A stretch of 64,000 nucleotides of DNA. Source: Cadophora sp. MPI-SDFR-AT-0126 (lineage: Eukaryota > Ascomycota > Leotiomycetes > Helotiales > Ploettnerulaceae). Below the pieces are notes generated by a model. That model was not told the DNA's origin. It ran no database searches and was given only the letters and a program-made list of their open reading frames with translations. The stretch covers positions 3,968,001 through 4,032,000 of the forward strand of contig JAGMVK010000001.1 of NCBI GenBank assembly GCA_020747065.1, written 5' to 3'. Shown here one piece after another: positions 36,901 through 48,471 of the stretch (position 1 is its first letter; the number at the start of each line of letters is the position of its first letter). Made by a program: the position numbers and the translations under genes.

Positions 36901-37593
36901 TCGTAGACCTGTCTGGTGTTGAGTCCTGCTTTTGCAGCCAAACCCATTGCTTCAGCGGCCGCTGCAATGTGGATACCAGCGAGAAGTTGATTGATCATCT
37001 TGACGTTGCTGGCTGCTCCGATGCCACCGGGAATAATGTATAGTTTCTCTGACATGTCAGATAGAATGCTCTTACCACGTTCTAATGATGCTGAAGTGCC
37101 AGAGGCGAGGATGGTGAGGTTTCCTTGGGCGGCACGAACGGTTCCTCCTGAGACTGGGCTATCAATCAGAAGGATATCGGTTCTGCCCAGCTTCCCCAAG
37201 CTTGCCTGAACAGAAGACAAGTAACTTGATGGCACTGTTGAACAAAGTATAATTGTGGCATTTGTGGGAAGAGCTACATATATTAGAGCTCTTCTTGGAA
37301 TTTCCGTCCTTAAGATTTTACATACCTTGTACAGCTCCAGTTTCTGAATCGAACAGTACGGATTCTGCTTGATTTGAATTCGCAACCATACATATGAAGA
37401 AACTGTTATCCTTGGCGGCTTCCTTCGGTGAACTGGCTGTCTGTGCCCCACAAGCTCTGAACTTCTCAAGTGAAGGTTCGTAGACGTCGAAGCCCGTTAA
37501 GTGGTGGCCTACACCAAGCAAATGGGAAGCCATTCCGAGACCCATGGCCCCTAAGCCAGCAAAGCCAATCTTCTCGCAGGTCTTTGTGGCCAT
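33953..37593 (-). CDS. Tandem beta-hydroxyacid dehydrogenase fused to DUF1537 four-carbon acid-sugar kinase
   Basis: Exons 37593-37326, 37273-35438 and 35277-33953 encode 1142 residues (introns 52 and 160 nt). Module 1 (about 1-300) has a Rossmann GFAGLGAMGLGM, the substrate segment DSPVSGGTVRAAQGN and the catalytic-type Lys in NVKMINQLL (about residue 181). Module 2 (about 325-620) repeats the set: GFIGLGAMGIGM, DAPVSGGVVRAASGN and SVKLINQLL. From about 690 begins a DUF1537/OtnK-type kinase (DDDPTGTQT, RGDSTLRGHFPEE, GGITSSD). In bacteria LtnD/DenD-type dehydrogenases oxidise threonate or erythronate to 2-oxo acids that the kinase phosphorylates. Both steps are predicted in one cytosolic polypeptide. 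Related fungal fusions, as I remember them, continue into a class II aldolase; this one stops after the kinase. Divergent from the regulator at 38355. Confidence 0.88.
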
Positions 37594-38354
37594 AATGTCT
37601 TATGTGAGGTTTTTGGCACGGGGATCGTGTTGCCTAGGTGAAGATGGAGTTGATTATGATGATGATGGTTCGAGGGATTGATGACCAAGTAGAAGAGGGG
37701 TATCAGTGTGTTTGAAATTCAATGTCGGCGAAGATTCGAGGACTTATATGAATATGAAAGTCCGGTCGGGCCGGGTATGGAGTCGACATTTTTGAGGATC
37801 TATAAAGCCGAGAAACAATCCTCCCCGGACTGAAGTGGATGATGGTGCAAGAGATGAAGGACAGAGCACGGTGTTCTTTCCGGTACCCAAATGCCAAGGT
37901 ATTTTCGAGAGTGGGGTCAACTAGCCCATTCCCTTCTCAGAGGGCCTTCTTCAACCTCGGTCTTCTCCCGCGTTTTCTCCTCCTCTCTTCTCCTCTTCTC
38001 CTCATCACCAAAAGCCACGAACGCATTCAAAGCCTTGTAGAATGCATGAACGTCTTGCATACCTGCATACCGCGACCATCTCGGAGTTGTGATCATTGAT
38101 TTCGGTCATCCTACCGACCAACCATTAGAACGCCGCAAATCCAATTATTCTGCATGTCTTGAGCTTCGCAACCGCAATCCGGGATTGTGGCCGCTTGCTC
38201 TTGTCAGAGAGCCACAGTGCCACAGAGCCTGGACTCTTGCAACTCCCTGCTCCACTTGAAGCCAATTGATGACACTGTTGTCTGCATCCAACCGCTACCA
38301 ACCCCATCTCCACGACTAAGCGACTGCTCTTCGGATTTCCTGGGGTTTGTGGGG
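37594..38354. promoter_or_regulatory. Shared divergent promoter (fusion enzyme and Zn2Cys6 regulator)
   Basis: A 761-bp region between two divergent starts. A GC-rich near-palindrome, CCGGTCGGGCCGG at 37762-37774, holds several CGG/CCG triplets of the kind bound by Zn2Cys6 factors, and lies about 170 bp upstream of the enzyme start. Calling it an operator is inference. Confidence 0.4.
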
Positions 38355-40404
38355 ATGAAACGAGCACGTCAGGAGATCGAGTCGCCCTCTTCGGCTGGTC
38401 ACGTGGGTGCTTCTGATCAGGGAAGATTGCCAAAGATCTCGAGGAAAGTGCATGCGTGTACGGAATGTCAGGCCCGAAAGATCAAGTGTGATGTTGGACC
38501 TGATAAGTCTGTGTGTACGAGGTGCTCGAGGAAGAATTTAACATGTATCGTCAACAAAAGTCTGCAGTCGCTGTTGGAAGAGGGGACAGAGTATGTCGGA
38601 CACCCGAGCCGAGACGACGTCTACTGACTACTCCTCAGATGGAAATCAAATATGGAAGGCAATACACAATGTCTGCAGCGTGCTGTCGCCAAAATCTTGA
38701 GCGTTCTGGAACTTCCGCCTTTGGAGACTTTCACTCGACAGACCATTGTCCAAATTGTTTCGCCTGAAGCTGTTGCCGAACGTTTGCAAGCCAACCCCGA
38801 GCCAAGAGCTTCGAGGACAGCTGCAATGGCCATGACTAGGGAACATTCCCTTGAACCGGAATCCAATAAGATCGATGATGCTCTGGTTTCCGCACCTATG
38901 GGAAGTTTGTACGAGGTTACCAAATTGAGGAATCTCAGAAACAACCCAAGTGCGAATTCTGGACCGGTGGTAGTGGAAGACTTTATCTCGAAAGGTAAGG
39001 TCTCGGAGGCCGAGGCGGAGGAGTTGTTTGGTATATTTAGCCGATCACTAAATCACTACCTGTGGGGTGGTATTGCGCTGATTCATGACAACTTGGCGTC
39101 TGTCCGCCAATCTTCCTCACTCTTGTTGGCTGCGATACTCACAGTGACGGCTTTACATATCCCGGGAAGAGGCCAGACGTTTGACGTATGCTACGCAGAA
39201 TTCATTGCCCTTGTTTGTGACTCGATGTTCGAGCGCTATCATGTTTTGGATGGTATCCGCGGGTTGTGTATTGGGGCATTTTGGCTGTCCGATGTCAGCT
39301 GTAGGTCGCCCGATTCAGTACTTTAAAGCAAGAGCTAATTCTCCACAAGGGAAACTGTCAGGCCATGCGGTGAGGATAGCAACAGAGTTGAATCTCCATC
39401 AGAGTTATTCCCGTGCCTTGAGAGGCTCTCAAGAGCACATCGAAGGAGCGAGACTATGGTACTTTCTCTATGTCTGTGATCATCATTTCAGCATCGCATA
39501 TGGCAGGCCTCCCGTCATACACGAGAATGAAACGATCACTCATCATGAGCGGTTCTTGGAACTGCCGACCATCACGCAAGCTGACTTGCGTCTGCACAGT
39601 CAAGTCGCGGTTTTTCTCATCCTGACCAAAGTTTACAATGCTTTTGGGCCAGATATTGAGCAAGTCTTGTCGGAACAGGATTTGGTCAGGCTTCGACACT
39701 TCAATGTCGATCTAGATTCCTGGAGGATCAAATGGGAGCCGCTTCTTGCACCGAACACATATGTCGCTTCGTACCCGGCCAAGGGCGTTATCCTTCACCT
39801 GAATTTTGGCAAACTTCAGGTAGGCTCATTGGCGCTACGAGGTATCAAGCATCCTGCAGAACTTACGCAAGATCGAAGGGATCTTGCAGGAACAGCCGTA
39901 CATTGTGCATTGGGAATTCTACAGATGGTTCTAGAAGACACGGATGTTCGAAATTCAGTTGTCGGTGTCCCAATCTACCTCTCGACTATGATCACTTATT
40001 CGACGGTATTTCTACTCAAGGTGCAGCAGAAATGGGGAGCTTTTAAGCTTGGAACAGACCCAGTTCTTGTTCGAGACCTCGTCACGAGGACCATCAGTCT
40101 CCTCAACGAAGTAAGAGCTGGCGAACGGCACTTGACCGGCCACATAGCAGCAGGCCTCACAAAGATGCTAGACCGATATACGGCCTGGGAAACCCATGGC
40201 CACAGCAAACCGGCAAATCACCAACGGCATAACGAAGCAAAACACGAAAACAGCCAGCTTGATCCTGCGATGTTTGATTTTCCTGTTGACTATTCCTCGT
40301 TTGGGATGTTTGACAGCTCGCTTCCACTTTACGATCAGAATTATTTCCCGATGGGCTTCTTTGATGTAATGGCACCCACTTTCGATGCAGGGCATGGACA
40401 TTGA
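38355..40404 (+). CDS. Zn2Cys6 transcription factor, likely regulator of the acid-sugar cluster
   Basis: Three exons, 38355-38590, 38639-39300 and 39350-40404, encode 650 residues (introns 48 and 49 nt). The zinc cluster has cysteines at 35, 38, 45, 54, 57 and 64 (C-x2-C-x6-C-x8-C-x2-C-x6-C). The fungal TF homology region spans about 170-480, with RGLCIGAFWLSDVSW, GHAVRIATELNLHQ and ARLWYFLYVCDHHFSIAYGRPP. The ATG at 38355 is chosen because it precedes the basic and cysteine region directly. The open frame extends upstream only through apparent leader. Its place between the fusion enzyme (divergent) and an organic-anion transporter (same strand) makes it the natural pathway regulator, an inference from position. 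Confidence 0.9.
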
Positions 40405-41005
40405 ACATATGCATGGTGTGCCGATCTTCTGCCGGTTATTGACTTCTCAAATGCCGGCACATGTGATGCGACTTCGATCTGAGATCGCAGGCAGAAAATT
40501 GAGAAGTCAACGCTTGATTCCTCCTCCTGAAGATGCTCCAGATTAATACAGAGTCACGCTTAAACCTCGAGGGCTGTCAAAGCTTGTCTAAACCTCATTG
40601 CGCTTGTCGTTTCGATAGGGTTCTCACGACATCATCAAACTGAAATCCAGCCGCATTGAAAAAGCTAAAGTGGGCAATGCTGGAGAACAACCGAAGTGGC
40701 TTGGATTGCCGTGCCCGCAAATCTGTCCGCTGCGCGGTGTTCTTACCGCAGGCCCCCTCAACCAATCGTGCCCCGTCTTCCCCAGTCAAAACTCTGGCTT
40801 GGCTCTCCACACTCCTCGAAACCCCGAGATTCAACAGTTGCTCCCCGGATCCACTCCCAACATTAATAGCATATAAGACGACAAGAACTTCCGTCGAAAA
40901 TTTCACCCCAGAACAACAAGAAGCGTCTCGAACTTCAACACATACTCGAAGCTTTGACAACACCCTCAATACACAACGGGCACGAATTTGACTTCTCAGA
41001 TAATC
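40405..41005. other. Intergenic between regulator and ACS transporter
   Basis: About 600 bp holding the regulator 3' end and the transporter promoter. The only marked structure is the 12-bp inverted repeat listed at 40439-40510. Confidence 0.4.
40439..40510. repeat. Perfect 12-bp inverted repeat with 48-bp loop
   Basis: TTGACTTCTCAA at 40439-40450 is matched by its exact reverse complement TTGAGAAGTCAA at 40499-40510. It sits 35 bp after the stop codon of the regulator, so it could fold in the 3' UTR, or serve as a paired binding site in the promoter of the downstream transporter. Confidence 0.6.
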
Positions 41006-42659
41006 ATGTCTGATTTGAAGAAAGACGAAGTTGCACATCTCGAGATAGATGATGTTCCAGTCAAAGGAGACATTGATGCCGAGGAGATAGAACTCCAACA
41101 GGCTATCAAGGATTACGTCCCGAACACTGAAGCTGAGAAGAAACTGGTTCGCAAGATCGACATGCACTTAATCCCCATTCTTTGGATCATGTATGTTTTG
41201 AACTATGTTGATCGTACCAACATCGTGAGTTCCCTCTTCTCTTAAGAACTATAAGGGATGGAGAGGCTGACATGTCTTCAGGGTAATGCCAAAACCGCTG
41301 GCATGGACAAGGACCTGGGCCTTGACAGCTCTCGTAAGTCTCTAACATTTTTCGAAACCTTTGTACTGTCTAACGGAGCCACAGGATACGCTTGGGTCAT
41401 CTCGATCTTCTTTTTCGGGTATCTAATCATGGAAGTTCCATCGAACATGGTTCTCAGCAGATCACGACCATCTCTCTTCCTCCCAGCTATCATGTTGGTT
41501 TGGGGAGCTTTGAGTGCAGCTATGGCCAGTGTTCACAACTACGGGTCTCTTCTTGCCTTTCGATTCGTCCTTGGATGCGTTGAGTCGGGATTTTTCCCTG
41601 GTGTCTTGTTTATGATGTCTTGTTGGTACAAGACTGAGGAGATTGGTATGTAACGTGTTATCCTAGCATTCTCAATTCTAACAATTCGTAGGCAAGCGTT
41701 TCGCCATCTTCTACAGTGCTGCGGTTTTGTCAGGGGCATTCGGTGGTCTTCTCGCTGGTGGAATTACAGGTGGTCTTGACGGCGCACATGGCATTCACGG
41801 CTGGAGATGGCTCTTCATCATTGAAGGTGTCGCAACTGTCGGCGTAGCCATCATCGCCAAGTTCATCCTCCTCGACTTCCCCCACTCATCCAGAGCGCTC
41901 ACTCTCGAAGAACGCCAGCTTGCTGCTGTCCGCATAATCGTGGACAGTAAAGAAGCCAACGGCGGGAACCATGAACGCCTCTCCCACTGGGAAGCTTTCA
42001 AAGCAGCTGCCATCGATCCACGCACCTACGCATTCATGCTCCTCTTCGTTCTTGATCTCGGTGCTGGCACAATCTCATACTTCATTCCCACCATCACCAA
42101 GTCTCTTGGCTACACAACCATCACCGCGCAATATATGACCGTACCAGTCTACTCCGTCGCAGCAGTCTGCTTGAATGCATGCGCATATTCCGCTGACCGT
42201 ATGGGTGAGCGACGATGGCACATCACCGGGTCCCTGACCCTGGGGTTCGTCTGCGCCCTCGTTTGCGCTATTGTACACACACCAATGGTCCGCTATGTTA
42301 TGCTTTGCTTTGTCGCAGCAGGAATCTGGTCAGCGCTGCCACTCATCATCGCCTGGGCGTCCAAGACAATCTCATTCCCATCCGAGAAGCGTGCTATTGC
42401 TATCGCCATGATCAACGCTGTCGGCAACTTGTCGTCCGTCTACGGAAGTCAAATATGGCCTTCCACTTCGGCGCCCAAATATACGCTCGGCTGGGGTGTC
42501 ACGGCGGGTTTCCTAGGCGGTGCAGCGGTCATGGCGGTTACCTTGCCCATTATTATCAAACTTTTGCCGAGGAGGGGAACGAAGGCCGAGAGGGCGCTTC
42601 AGGAGAGAGGAGAGATGCTGGAGGCCGTTGCGGAGGCGGAGAGACAGAGGGATGTTTAG
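41006..42659 (+). CDS. MFS transporter, anion:cation symporter (ACS/Dal5-like) family
   Basis: Exons 41006-41224, 41282-41333, 41385-41645 and 41692-42659 encode 499 residues (introns 57, 51 and 46 nt). The N-terminal cytosolic part ends in KKLVRKIDMHLIPILW, then YVLNYVDRTNIGNAK, a signature of the fungal ACS/allantoate permease-like group. GYLIMEVPSNMVL and WYKTEEIGKRFAIFYSA are further family marks, with about 12 hydrophobic helices. The ACS family takes up organic anions (allantoate, nicotinate, pantothenate, tartrate, sugar acids). Placed next to a dehydrogenase-kinase fusion for acid sugars and its probable regulator, import of a four-carbon sugar acid is the simplest hypothesis. Confidence 0.9.
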
Positions 42660-43312
42660 ATGGAGAGAGGACATAACATGTCTAATGCCTGGTGGCTGAG
42701 CAATTATACATATACCACTTTTTTGTTGAACATATTTTTGTTGCATATTTCTCATGTTTTCATGATGTGTCGTTAACAGTCATTTGCATGAACTGGAGCA
42801 TGTATCAGCTTGCGAGTTGAGAATACTTGTCTTTAGAAAAGGGCAGTCCACCGCCTTCCATGGAGATGCTTCATGCAGTTCCATTATGGCGTCGGGACTT
42901 ACGGTCCCCATCATACCGCATCTAGTGATCAAGTGATTCGAGGTGAATTGTTGATTCTTGTGTCAAATGAAGAGAAGTATAGCGCTTGACCTTCGACCAA
43001 GTTTCTGTGTTTCTTTCCGTGTCCAGTTCGTCCTCCACGAGCCAGATTTCCGACCTGTCTCGACAGCAATTCTCTATTGAAAGAGCTGGGTATTATACAT
43101 CACACTCAGTGCAAGCATATTTTCAGATTTGAGTGAATGAGGATCATGACTGACTTCCAGGAAATCAGACGTCACCTTCAGCAGGCTGGGCCAGCCTCTG
43201 TGAATCATGCCTCACAACCACATACAGCGGAAGTATATTTCAAACCAGTCCCACCACTCACACCCACTCGACAACCAACTTTACATAATATTTTTGGCGC
43301 TCAACTAGAGTT
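42660..43312. other. Intergenic, no gene recognised
   Basis: Separates two plus-strand MFS genes. It contains the probable promoter of the DHA-type transporter. Only short frames are present. Confidence 0.4.
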
Positions 43313-45545
43313 ATGTCGCCTGTTACACCAAACTGGAGCTCCACCCACTCGGATATTAAGACACATCCTGCCGAATCCTCCAAGGCGGCTTCAACACGGT
43401 CCAACTCGACTGCAACAAGCTCCTCGCAGTCCTCTCAAATACATTCAAATCGGTCATCGCACTCGTTACATACTTCTATCCCCTCCTTCACGACCCTTGT
43501 TAACTCAGATATCAATGCTTTTGATGTCGAAGCCGAGATGGCATTCGCGCTTGTCGCGAGTGATCCAAACGCAAGACCCAAGCAGTTCAGAAACTTGTTT
43601 GAGGAATGCATCTTTGTGTTCACAGCCATTATGGCGATTGCTTCGACGGTAAGAAGGATCATGCTCTTCTCCGTGGTCTGGTACGGCTAACATATCGGCG
43701 ATAGACCTTTATACAAGGTGTCATTGTCATCAATACTGGAACCATAGGGAGAGACCTGAGCATGACGCCTGCTCAGGTCACTTGGGTAGCAGCCGCAATA
43801 GGGTATATTGCTATACATCTTTTGCGTGATCCGTTCTCACCTTTTTGTAAATAGTCTCGCCAGTGGCTCATTCATGCTATTCTTCAGCAAGACCGCTGAC
43901 CTATTCGGCCGCAAGCTCCAACTCCTCCTTGGTTTCTTCCTACTCTCTCTTTTCAGTCTCCTCACAGCATTTGCTCCCAACGCACTCAGTATCAACGTCC
44001 TCTGCGGCTTCCTCGGTCTCGGAACAGCCATCATTGCACCTCCCGCCATCGGCACGCTATTCGCAACGTATCCTCAAGGCAAACGGCGAAATCGAGTCAC
44101 TGGAGCTCTGGGTGTGGGAAATCCGCTGGGCTTCATACTGGGCAGTATCAGTTCAGGGGTCGCGACCAAGTATGCAAGCTGGCGCCAGAGCTTCATTGTT
44201 ATTGCGGTGTTCTTTTTCGTGATGGCGGGTGCTGCGATTTGGACTGTGCCTGCTATTCCGAGGTCTGGGAATCCGGGGGCGCTGGTCAAGCAGTTTGATT
44301 ATCTGGGGACTTTTTTGACTGTTGCTGGGCTGGCTTGTGTGTCTGCTGCTCTTACGTACGTCCCCTACCTTGTTCACCTAGATTATAAATCCTCTCAAGA
44401 ATGCTTGGAATACTGACAATCTTCATGACACAGAGAAGCTCCTGAACTCGGTTGGCACTCCTACAAAGTGCTCATCCTTCTCTTCCTCGGTCTCATCTCC
44501 CTTTCCCTCTTCGCCATCTGGGAGAACCACGCTCCATTCCCTCTCCTTCCACCCTCCATTTTCCAAAACTCGACATTCACTATGAGCATCGTCTGCGTTG
44601 GGTTGGGATACATGTCATTCATCACGAACCAATTCTGGATATCCATGTACATGCAAGACATCCAGGTCTTAGCACCGCTTCACATCGCAGTCAGATTGAT
44701 GCCGCAAGCCATTATCGGCGTGGGGTGGAGTTACCTTGGGCAAGCACTGGTAAGCTGTATTAGTGGGAGAGTGTTGATGGGAATTGGCGGCTTGGGATAT
44801 CTGGGTGGTGCGGTGTTGATGTTGTTCGTCAAGCCGGAGACCAGCTACTGGGCTGTTTTGTTCCCGAGTCTGTGTGTGACCGTCATTGGGGCGGATTTCC
44901 AGTTTATTGTCTCGAACGTACGTCTTGTCTCCCTGTAATCTTCAAATTTTCTGCATCTGGATGTTGATGTTATCCACGAGCGCACGACCTACCAGAAAAA
45001 ACTGACACACTACTTGCCAGCTCTACATCTCCTCTCGCCTCACCCCCTCCCAATCCTCCCTCGGCGCAGGAATCCTCCAGACCGCCCTCCGCCTCAGCAT
45101 CTCAATCGGCCTCGCCATAACCTCCGCCATCTACGGCACCATGGCCCAAACCCCCCAAGGCCGAACCCACACCACCTTCCCCTTCTCCCGCGTCTTCCTC
45201 TGCACCATCATCATCTCCTCACTCTCCCTCGTCTTCATCCCCTTCCTGCAAATCGGCCGCCAAGGCAAGAAGCAGAGTAGTGACGAGGAAGGATTTGAAT
45301 TGGAAGGTGGCGTTACGAGAAACAATAGTCAGAGCAGTCTGTGGAGTTCTGCCAGCGCGAGGTTTTATGGTGGGAGGTGGGGAGATGGATGGGTTAGTGT
45401 GAGTGAGGCGTGGGGGTTTGGTGAGGCCGCGTGCAAATGGGGCGAACTTGATCGTTTTGAGGTCTGCTTGAAGTGTGGGTTGGAGAGAGTGATACAGCGT
45501 TCACCTGTCGAGCGGACCGATGCCATGGTTCTCGACGCCAGCTAG
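43313..45545 (+). CDS. MFS transporter, DHA2-like multidrug/aminotriazole-resistance type
   Basis: Five exons, 43313-43648, 43705-43802, 43855-44355, 44434-44917 and 45021-45545, give 647 residues (introns 56, 52, 78 and 103 nt). A Ser/Thr-rich cytosolic N-terminus of about 95 residues precedes the first helix. Family marks include QVTWVAAAIGLASGS, KTADLFGRK between TM2 and TM3, and a proline/glycine-rich TM5 (GALGVGNPLGFILG), the antiporter motif. Enough hydrophobic segments for the 14-helix DHA2 layout are present. The last about 100 residues are hydrophilic and unusually long for the family. Probable proton-driven efflux; substrate unknown. It may be a separate unit from the acid-sugar genes upstream. 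Confidence 0.85.
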
Positions 45546-48471
45546 GTACACGATATGTCTTCAAATCATGACCACTGCGACAACAATCCGGATAAAGCGA
45601 ATTGGTCGTGCACAGCGCCAGATATCCGATAACAAGTCTGCCATGTGAGCGAGATCCTCGAAGCGTCTCATCTTTCCATTTTAACTTTCATGGGAAAATC
45701 CTTCCCTTCTCTTTGCTGGGTTAATGTTTTTGTTTTGTTGTTGTTTTTGCGTCGTTGTTGTTTTTAATGCGGGCGCGGTGACTGGTTGGTCTCTCATCGC
45801 ATGGAACACTCGTTTAATACTGTGGATGGACGGATGGATGGATGATAGAATGTATCGAGATCTCGAGTGTGTTTTGAAACAGTCATATTGATGGGCAAGC
45901 TGTATATACGACATACTAGATTACAGCCTTTCTATCGACAGTTGGCTGGCTCTACACGACCCGGGATTTTGGTAGGTGGTAATGATGTCGATACTACTCC
46001 GTAAATGCATTCGGGATAGGAAACTTGCCACTCGAGGAACGCGAGCTGAAGGTATCCACTCTGGTCAAGTTCTGGAGGGAATGGAAAGTGGCTGCTGGCG
46101 TGTACCTGCCAAGGGTATGGAGGAAGAAAAATGTATTTCTACAATACGGTGGCTAGATAGTTTCCAAATAGTTTACACTTAATAGTCTCAATAATAGACA
46201 TCAACCTCCCGCAAACTAAGCGCATAAATTTTTGGGGAAATTGATTGCAACGTGAAAATATTGCGGCTGAAGGCTAAAGCCCTCGTGGCTGATGAGCTAG
46301 AGGACTAGAGAATGCATCTCGCCGAATGCACGTTGCACGGCGTGCCCAAGCTAAACAATTAGCTTCAGCCTATCACAACAATCGATAGCGCATCGGCGAT
46401 GAGATTGACGAGGACAAGGTTTAACATTCCCGATACCTGCATCTCCGTCAACTCGCCGTGCCGAAGGACCACGTCCCTGCCCAGTGAGCCGTGCCCACAG
46501 CTCACAGTGGCATTTTCTCTCTCCAACGAATCGCCCTCGTTGGTGTCGGCCCCTTTGTTTCCTCCTCGGACGTAATTCCCAAATATAAATCACCCGAGGT
46601 TACTCCCATATGACTGTATGGACATTTCCGATACCATGGTATATGGCCGTGGAGAGTTCTCACTCTGATGCTAAGTCCCGCTATATCTGTAGGACGACTG
46701 AACCCCTCATCTTCACACAATTTTAGTTGTCTTGCAGATGCAGCACATGATTCGCAAACTCAAATATTAACAACTTCACGTGGAGAGGTTGGATGAATAG
46801 GCTCGGCTCGAAGGTTTGGCTCTCCACATAGAATGACCTAACAAGGTAACACATGTGTACCTTGCCACCATGGGATGATTACGAAGAGCCACGAAAACTC
46901 TGAACTGGGAGAGAAGAAGGCCTGGCCCCTGGTTCGAAGCCCTGCTTGGAAGGAAAATCGGAGCCACTTCCCCAGCCCGCATGATTGGCAGCACCATCTA
47001 AGCGAAAAACACACGACGCACGGTTCGCTTGGAATAGGGGGCTTGAAATCTTCAACGCTTATGAAAAGCTGTGGGGCCGTGATTATCCAGATTCGCAATG
47101 CTGCAGCTGCAGCCAAAAGCCACGGACGTCTTGTCAGTTGTCAAACCGAAGCCACGATTCTGCACCGTCGTTATCTAGCTTGGAGTCCGGGACACTTGTG
47201 GTTCATTGTTCCAGCTTTTGCTTGGTTCTGTCGCAGATGAGAGGCTTGTGAAGCTGTGATGGCGGTCGGCTGGAGGATCGGATGGTGTCCCGAGGGCTTG
47301 GACCTTGAGGCGTGGAAGATAATAGCGGGGAAAAATGAGGGACTGGACAGGGTGAAAGGAAGGATCAGCCGGAGCACCTTGCTGTGGAGAGCTAATGAAT
47401 CCTAGATCCTGGACCTTGGGATTCTTGGGCGCGTCTAGTGTTATCAAATCCGGAAACTGTTAGTTATGCTCGTTGCTTGGGACCGTTATGGACTGGATAT
47501 TGGGCATCAGGCGTCGAGGCTTCCACGAAATAACATCCACCCTCACAAGCTTAAGGGGTTATTCTGACAACGGATCCTGGCCTAGAGGAAATTGTGCAAG
47601 TATTGACGCCTCCATTTGAAGTCCAGCCACAGCCAGACGTTGGTTAGTCGCACGGATGCAGGTTTTCAAATTGAACCCGGATTCGGTTCACAGGGCTATC
47701 ATATCTCAATTTCGCATCTTGCCCGGTGGGCACGGGGAGCCGATTCGAGACCCTTGGTGTCGGGCTCATATGCATGGGGTCATGACGCCGTGATGATTCT
47801 TAGACCCCTTGATGAAGTTCAACGCGCCTCGCGACGACATTGACCAACCATAGATGTCTCGAGTCATGTTCCTGGCCCCCTTTTACTGTCGGAATGATGA
47901 CCCTCAATCACAGAAGATCTGCGTGCATAGGACCCAGCATCGGAGACATGTAACCGCATGATGCGAGAACCTTCAGTAACTATCGTTGGGGTCAAAAACA
48001 GGTCGAGGTCCGAAGAGGAGGGGGAAAAACCACTGTCAACGCGTAGAGGGGCCTTCTGCAACTTCTGTCTCGGTATCTCGAACTCACATGCAGGAGGAAC
48101 CAGTGGCATAAAATTGGAGAGAAACATGCTGGGTTTGACAGCAGCCAGGTCCCTGTTTAGCGGCCGGCGAGAGTCTAAATACCTGCCAAGTTCAGCCCGG
48201 ACACAGCGAACTCTAATTCTTTGGTCTATTGATTGGCGTCGACCAGACCGTGCGTCGATCTCTATCAATTCAGTCCAGACTCACAGACACCGAAGTCTCA
48301 TCTGGTTGATTTGCTTGTAGGCATGTCTAGATTCTGCAGGGTAATAGACTAATAGAGGTGAGAGAAAAGGGGACTATCACTCTTATAGCTTCGGTCCTAC
48401 CCACTCGCTGCGTCCAAATTTCGCGCAATTTCGTTCTCTTCCTGCTCTCCTTCCTCTTCCAATGTTTTAGC
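45546..48471. other. 2.9 kb intergenic, no gene recognised
   Basis: Frames up to 134 codons on both strands carry no recognisable domain, and I found no splice chain that links them. A short GGAT tandem repeat occurs near 45830. The right end holds the promoter and leader of the ankyrin gene; the frame is open upstream of its ATG to 48358, but without an ATG. Confidence 0.4.

Noticed and set aside
46900..46980. GGTTCGAAGCC, resembling a tRNA T-loop
   Set aside because: The flanking bases do not form the T stem, and no acceptor stem or anticodon arm can be drawn on either strand.
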